Shown here one piece after another: positions 61,141-64,000 of a stretch of DNA of 64,000 bases. Each line of letters begins with the position of its first letter. The stretch's first letter is position 1. Source of the DNA: Synergistes jonesii (GTDB lineage: Bacteria; Synergistota; Synergistia; Synergistales; Synergistaceae); NCBI RefSeq assembly GCF_000712295.1, contig NZ_JMKI01000051.1, positions 1 through 64,000 on the forward strand, given 5' to 3'. Position numbers and translations under genes: made by a program. Below the pieces are notes generated by a model, which was given only the letters and a program-made list of their open reading frames with translations, was not told where the DNA came from and made no database searches.

Positions 61141-61171
61141 GGTCGCTGTCTTTGTGAAGGAGGTGACGGCA

Positions 61172-61438
61172 TTGCCAAACAAGAAATCAGCAAAGAAACG
61201 AGTCCTGGTCGCTGAGAGAAACCGCATTTACAACCGTTTCTGGAAGACCCGCTGCAAAAACGCAGTGAAGAAGTTCCTGGAAGCGGTGGAGAGCAAGGAC
61301 GTGGAGCTCGCTAATAAGAGAATGAATGACGCTCAGGGCGTATTGGACAAGGCGGTAGTCAAGGGCGTCGTTCACCGTAACACTGTCGCGCGCCGCAAGT
61401 CCAGCATGGCGGCGAAAATCAAAGCGCTCTCTGCGTAG
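61172..61438 (+). CDS. rpsT: 30S ribosomal protein S20
   Basis: 88 residues from a TTG start (MPNKKSAKKRVLVAERNR), the canonical S20 N-terminus; GGAGGTGA lies 5-6 nt upstream. Longer in-frame starts would include unrelated sequence. Lys/Arg-rich helical protein; VVKGVVHRNTVARRKSSMAAKI is the conserved C-terminal block. Non-ATG starts are known for rpsT (E. coli uses TTG or UUG-type control), which allows autoregulation. Monocistronic with terminator. Confidence 0.95.
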   Translation: MPNKKSAKKRVLVAERNRIYNRFWKTRCKNAVKKFLEAVESKDVELANKRMNDAQGVLDKAVVKGVVHRNTVARRKSSMAAKIKALSA

Positions 61439-61465
61439 GCTGCGAACATCCTCAAAATAAAAAAT

Positions 61466-61496
61466 GCGGAGCTCAAAAGAGTTCCGCTTGTTTTTT
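61466..61496 (+). terminator. rpsT terminator
   Basis: GCGGAGCTC / GAGTTCCGC (one G-U) with a 4-nt loop and TTGTTTTTT. Confidence 0.85.
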
Positions 61497-62436
61497 ATAT
61501 GCGCGCCCCCGGCGCCTTACCCATCAGCTTTATCACAGCCGCTTCGAGCCCGCGCCACCCGGCGCCGGCGCCGCTTCTTTCTTCTATATTTATTCTGATC
61601 AGATCCGAGATGAATTCCGTCATCGCCGCATGCCCGTATCTCCTGTCGGCCTGCGCGGCCATGCGCCAAGCGTAATCCTTGGCGCCGAGCGCCTTCGCGA
61701 ACGCCGCGGCGTCGCGGCCGAGTCCCGCATACCACGCGAGCCTCATGCGGTTATGCAGGGGCACGAGCGCCGGTATCAGATCCTCCGCCTTCGACATCGC
61801 GCCGAGGCTCTTAAGAACGCCGGCTATTTCACCGGTGCAGAGGCCGTCGAGCAGGCGCAGAAGATTCCTGCCGCCGTCGTCGAGACAGAGTTCCTCTACG
61901 TCGGCGGCCGTTACCGCCGAAAATTTTTTGAGCAGGCCGAGGCTTTTGAGCTGTGCGCGTATCTCCTCGGGGTCCTCGAGCAGCTCGACTATCATCGCGA
62001 TCCCCTCCGGCGCGACGTTCACGCCGAGCTCCTTTGCAAGCGCCGCTACCCACATCTGGCGTTCGCGCGGCCAGCGAGGAAATTCCGCGGCCTTTACGGT
62101 GCGGCACCTCGCCAGCACTTCTTTGGGGATGAACTTCGACGGCTGCGATTTGACGTCGCTTTCGTATACGAGCACGAGGACCACCGCAGCGGAGGGCGCT
62201 ACCATGAAGGAGAGTTTCTCCGGAAAAGCGCCGAGAAGCGGCGCCGCTTCCACAATTATATATCTCTTCTCATCAAAAAGGCCGCCGGTCATGTTGTCGG
62301 AAAGAAGGGAGCTCCACTCCCCTCCTTCCCCTTTTCCTGCGGCCGCGTATCCTTTTTTTTCAAGATCGGCGCAGCTCTTCTCAAGAAGGCGCCTTTGAGC
62401 GGTCCCCGAGGCGGCGATCAGCAGGAGAGCCGGCAT
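61495..62436 (-). CDS. holA: DNA polymerase III subunit delta
   Basis: 313 residues. Wrench subunit of the clamp loader. Weakly conserved family, recognised by the DLEKKGYAAAGKGEGG, ECRTVKAAEFPRWPRERQMWV-like block, VNVAPEGIAMIVELLEDPEEIRAQLKSLGLL (collar-side helix) and a C-terminal helical domain with LVPLHNRMRLAWYAGLG. The N-terminus [21 protein letters not shown] is shorter than E. coli HolA. It is translated from a TGATG overlap with leuS, and the holA-rpsT neighbourhood is conserved in many bacteria. Confidence 0.88.
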   Translation of the reverse strand: MPALLLIAASGTAQRRLLEKSCADLEKKGYAAAGKGEGGEWSSLLSDNMTGGLFDEKRYIIVEAAPLLGAFPEKLSFMVAPSAAVVLVLVYESDVKSQPSKFIPKEVLARCRTVKAAEFPRWPRERQMWVAALAKELGVNVAPEGIAMIVELLEDPEEIRAQLKSLGLLKKFSAVTAADVEELCLDDGGRNLLRLLDGLCTGEIAGVLKSLGAMSKAEDLIPALVPLHNRMRLAWYAGLGRDAAAFAKALGAKDYAWRMAAQADRRYGHAAMTEFISDLIRINIEERSGAGAGWRGLEAAVIKLMGKAPGARI

Positions 62437-64000
62437 CAGCCTTTCACCACTATGTTCACCAGCTTGCCCGGCACGGCTATCGTCTTGACTATTTCCCTGC
62501 CCTCGAGGCGTTTTTTAGTCGCTTCGCGTCCCATCACTTCGGCGAGCAGCTCCTCCTTCGAGAGCCCCGCCGCGACCTCGAACTGCTCGCGGACCTTGCC
62601 GTTAATTTGAAGCACGACCGTCGCGCTGTCCGCTACGAGCGCGCTTTCGTCGACCTCGAACCATTTGTGCGTCGAGAGGAAATCTTCGTTGCCGAGCATT
62701 TGCCACAGCTCTTCCGTTATATGAGGGGCGAATGGCGACAGGCAGCAGAGCAGCGTCTCGACGCCCTCGCGCTTAACGGCCCGGCCTTTGTCGTCCTTCG
62801 GAGCGAATGAGAGTAGAGCGTTCGCAAGTTCCATCAGACGGGCTACCGCGGTGTTGAACTGGCGTTCGTCGCGGATATCCTTCGTCACGCGGTCGAGCGT
62901 GCTGTGGATTGTGCGCTTCATGTCGCGTTCTGCCGGAGCGCTCAGATCGCTCATCTTCACGCGCCGTCCCGAGCCCTTTTTCAGCTCCTCTACGTTCTGC
63001 TCGACGAGCCTGAAGACGCGTCCGAGGAAGCGATGCGCGCCCTCCACGCCGCTTTCGGACCAGTCGAGGTCCTTTTCAGGAGGCGCTGCGAAGAGTATGA
63101 AGAGGCGCGCCGTGTCCGCACCGTATCTTTTGATTATCTCGTCCGGGTCGACGACGTTGCCTAAAGACTTGGACATCTTCGCCCCATCCTTTATCACCAT
63201 GCCCTGGGTCAGCAGGCGCTTGAACGGCTCGCGCATGTCGGAGGGCAGAAGTCCGAGGTCGGAGAGGACCTTGGTGAAGAATCTCGCGTATATAAGGTGC
63301 AGGCACGCATGTTCGATTCCGCCGATGTACTGGTCTACCGTCATCCAATACTTCGCCGCCTCCTTGTCGAAAGGCTTGTCGTCGCACCAGGGAGACGTGT
63401 ATCTGTCGAAATACCACGACGAGCAGAAGAAGGTGTCCATCGTGTCCGTTTCGCGGCGCGCCGGCCCTCCGCAGAGAGGGCAGGTCGTGTTGTACCAGTC
63501 GGGGCGCAGCGCCAGCGGGTTGCCGCCGTTCTTCGGCATCTCTATGTCGAGCGGCAGCTCCACGGGCAGCTGATCCTCCGGCACGGGAACGATCCCACAG
63601 CGGTCGCAGTAGACCATCGGTATCGGAGTGCCCCAGTAGCGCTGGCGCGATATCAGCCAATCGCGCAGACGGAAGCGTATTTCCCTCTTTCCCCTGCCGT
63701 GCTCTTCGAACCAGTCGGCCGCCTTCTTGATCGCCTCCTCCGTCGGCAGCCCGTCGAGGAAGCCGGAATTGCACGCCACTCCGTCGGCCGCCGCCGCCGA
63801 AGGCATTGTGGCTCCGTCCGGCGCTGGGCCGTCGGCTGGACGCACGACGGCGACGACCGGTATGTCATATTTGCGCGCGAAGTCGAAATCGCGCTGATCG
63901 TGGGCGGGGACGCCCATGATCGCGCCGGTGCCGTAATCCATCAGGATGTAGTCGGCGATCCAAATAGGCGCCTTCTCTCCCGTCAGCGGATTGATCGCGA
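62436..64000 (-). CDS. leuS: Leucyl-tRNA synthetase, C-terminal part (5' end outside window)
   Basis: The frame is open to the right edge: before [19 protein letters not shown] it reads [15 protein letters not shown], so the internal Met is not the start. About 521 residues are visible. They include the end of the CP1 editing domain, [16 protein letters not shown], a zinc-type motif CDRCGIVP with [28 protein letters not shown] (KMSKS) and the tRNA-binding C-terminus ([13 protein letters not shown]). Class I enzyme for tRNA-Leu. Its stop overlaps the holA ATG. Confidence 0.97.
   Translation of the reverse strand, partial: AINPLTGEKAPIWIADYILMDYGTGAIMGVPAHDQRDFDFARKYDIPVVAVVRPADGPAPDGATMPSAAAADGVACNSGFLDGLPTEEAIKKAADWFEEHGRGKREIRFRLRDWLISRQRYWGTPIPMVYCDRCGIVPVPEDQLPVELPLDIEMPKNGGNPLALRPDWYNTTCPLCGGPARRETDTMDTFFCSSWYFDRYTSPWCDDKPFDKEAAKYWMTVDQYIGGIEHACLHLIYARFFTKVLSDLGLLPSDMREPFKRLLTQGMVIKDGAKMSKSLGNVVDPDEIIKRYGADTARLFILFAAPPEKDLDWSESGVEGAHRFLGRVFRLVEQNVEELKKGSGRRVKMSDLSAPAERDMKRTIHSTLDRVTKDIRDERQFNTAVARLMELANALLSFAPKDDKGRAVKREGVETLLCCLSPFAPHITEELWQMLGNEDFLSTHKWFEVDESALVADSATVVLQINGKVREQFEVAAGLSKEELLAEVMGREATKKRLEGREIVKTIAVPGKLVNIVVKG

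Noticed and set aside
60960-61171. Replication origin/dnaA region next to rpmH
   Set aside because: No dnaA gene and no cluster of DnaA boxes; rpsT and holA occupy the flank.

Overview
This 64 kb window is chromosomal DNA of an anaerobic bacterium. It is mostly GC-rich and densely coded, with long same-strand gene runs. Evidence for anaerobiosis is a glycyl radical enzyme with its activase, a rubrerythrin, and flavodoxin. A diderm envelope is suggested by an HtrA/DegP protease, LemA and a WecG-type glycosyltransferase. A complete histidine fermentation set using the glutamate formiminotransferase route is also present. The mixture of Bacillus-like synteny (veg-ispE-purR, YacL-type PIN/TRAM, short YidC) with diderm features, plus histidine catabolism, makes a Synergistota member (Cloacibacillus/Synergistes-like) my best guess. 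This is an inference from gene content; no 16S gene is in the window.

Layout. 0-0.5 kb: 5' part of an IS256-family transposase whose ribosome-binding site sits inside a perfect inverted repeat. 0.7-4.3 kb: a P1B-type metal ATPase with a small membrane partner, then a flavodoxin/DUF3793 pair behind a promoter carrying two TTAG-type palindromes (probable DtxR/Fur-like iron control). 4.4-18.3 kb: a long leftward run holding xth, guaB, ispDF, a PIN/TRAM protein, recR, ybaB, a membrane-domain/WecG fusion, serS, the riboflavin genes (ribH, ribBA, ribE, ribD) and uvrC. 18.4-23.6 kb: cysS, an RluD-type synthase and ileS.

23.6-31.2 kb is visibly AT-richer than both flanks. It carries a self-contained catabolic cassette: BCCT-family transporter, short-chain dehydrogenase, glycyl radical enzyme (GRE), GRE activase and a LysR-type regulator. 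The GRE substrate could not be assigned. The transporter has lost most of the aromatic box that binds trimethylammonium substrates in this family, which argues against choline, betaine or carnitine. This is the strongest candidate for an undescribed system.

31.2-38.7 kb: rubrerythrin, then histidine degradation. hutU and cyclodeaminase lie on the minus strand and hutH-ftcD-hutI on the plus strand. Together they take histidine through urocanate, imidazolonepropionate and formiminoglutamate to glutamate, with the formimino group passed to tetrahydrofolate. 38.7-45.2 kb: recN, nadK, tlyA, dxs, ispA and xseB. With ispDF and ispE, five enzyme activities of isoprenoid synthesis are in the window. 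45.3-54.4 kb: rpmB, ftsK, tldD, DUF4911, mltG, veg, ispE, purR, a secreted L,D-transpeptidase and lemA. 54.5-58.6 kb: a three-gene membrane operon resembling E. coli yqjD-yqjE-yqjK, an ATC-hydrolase-family gene, htrA and a divergent lgt-like gene. 58.6-64 kb: jag, yidC, yidD, rnpA, rpmH, rpsT, holA and the 3' part of leuS, which runs off the right edge.

No tRNA, rRNA, CRISPR array or recognisable riboswitch was seen.
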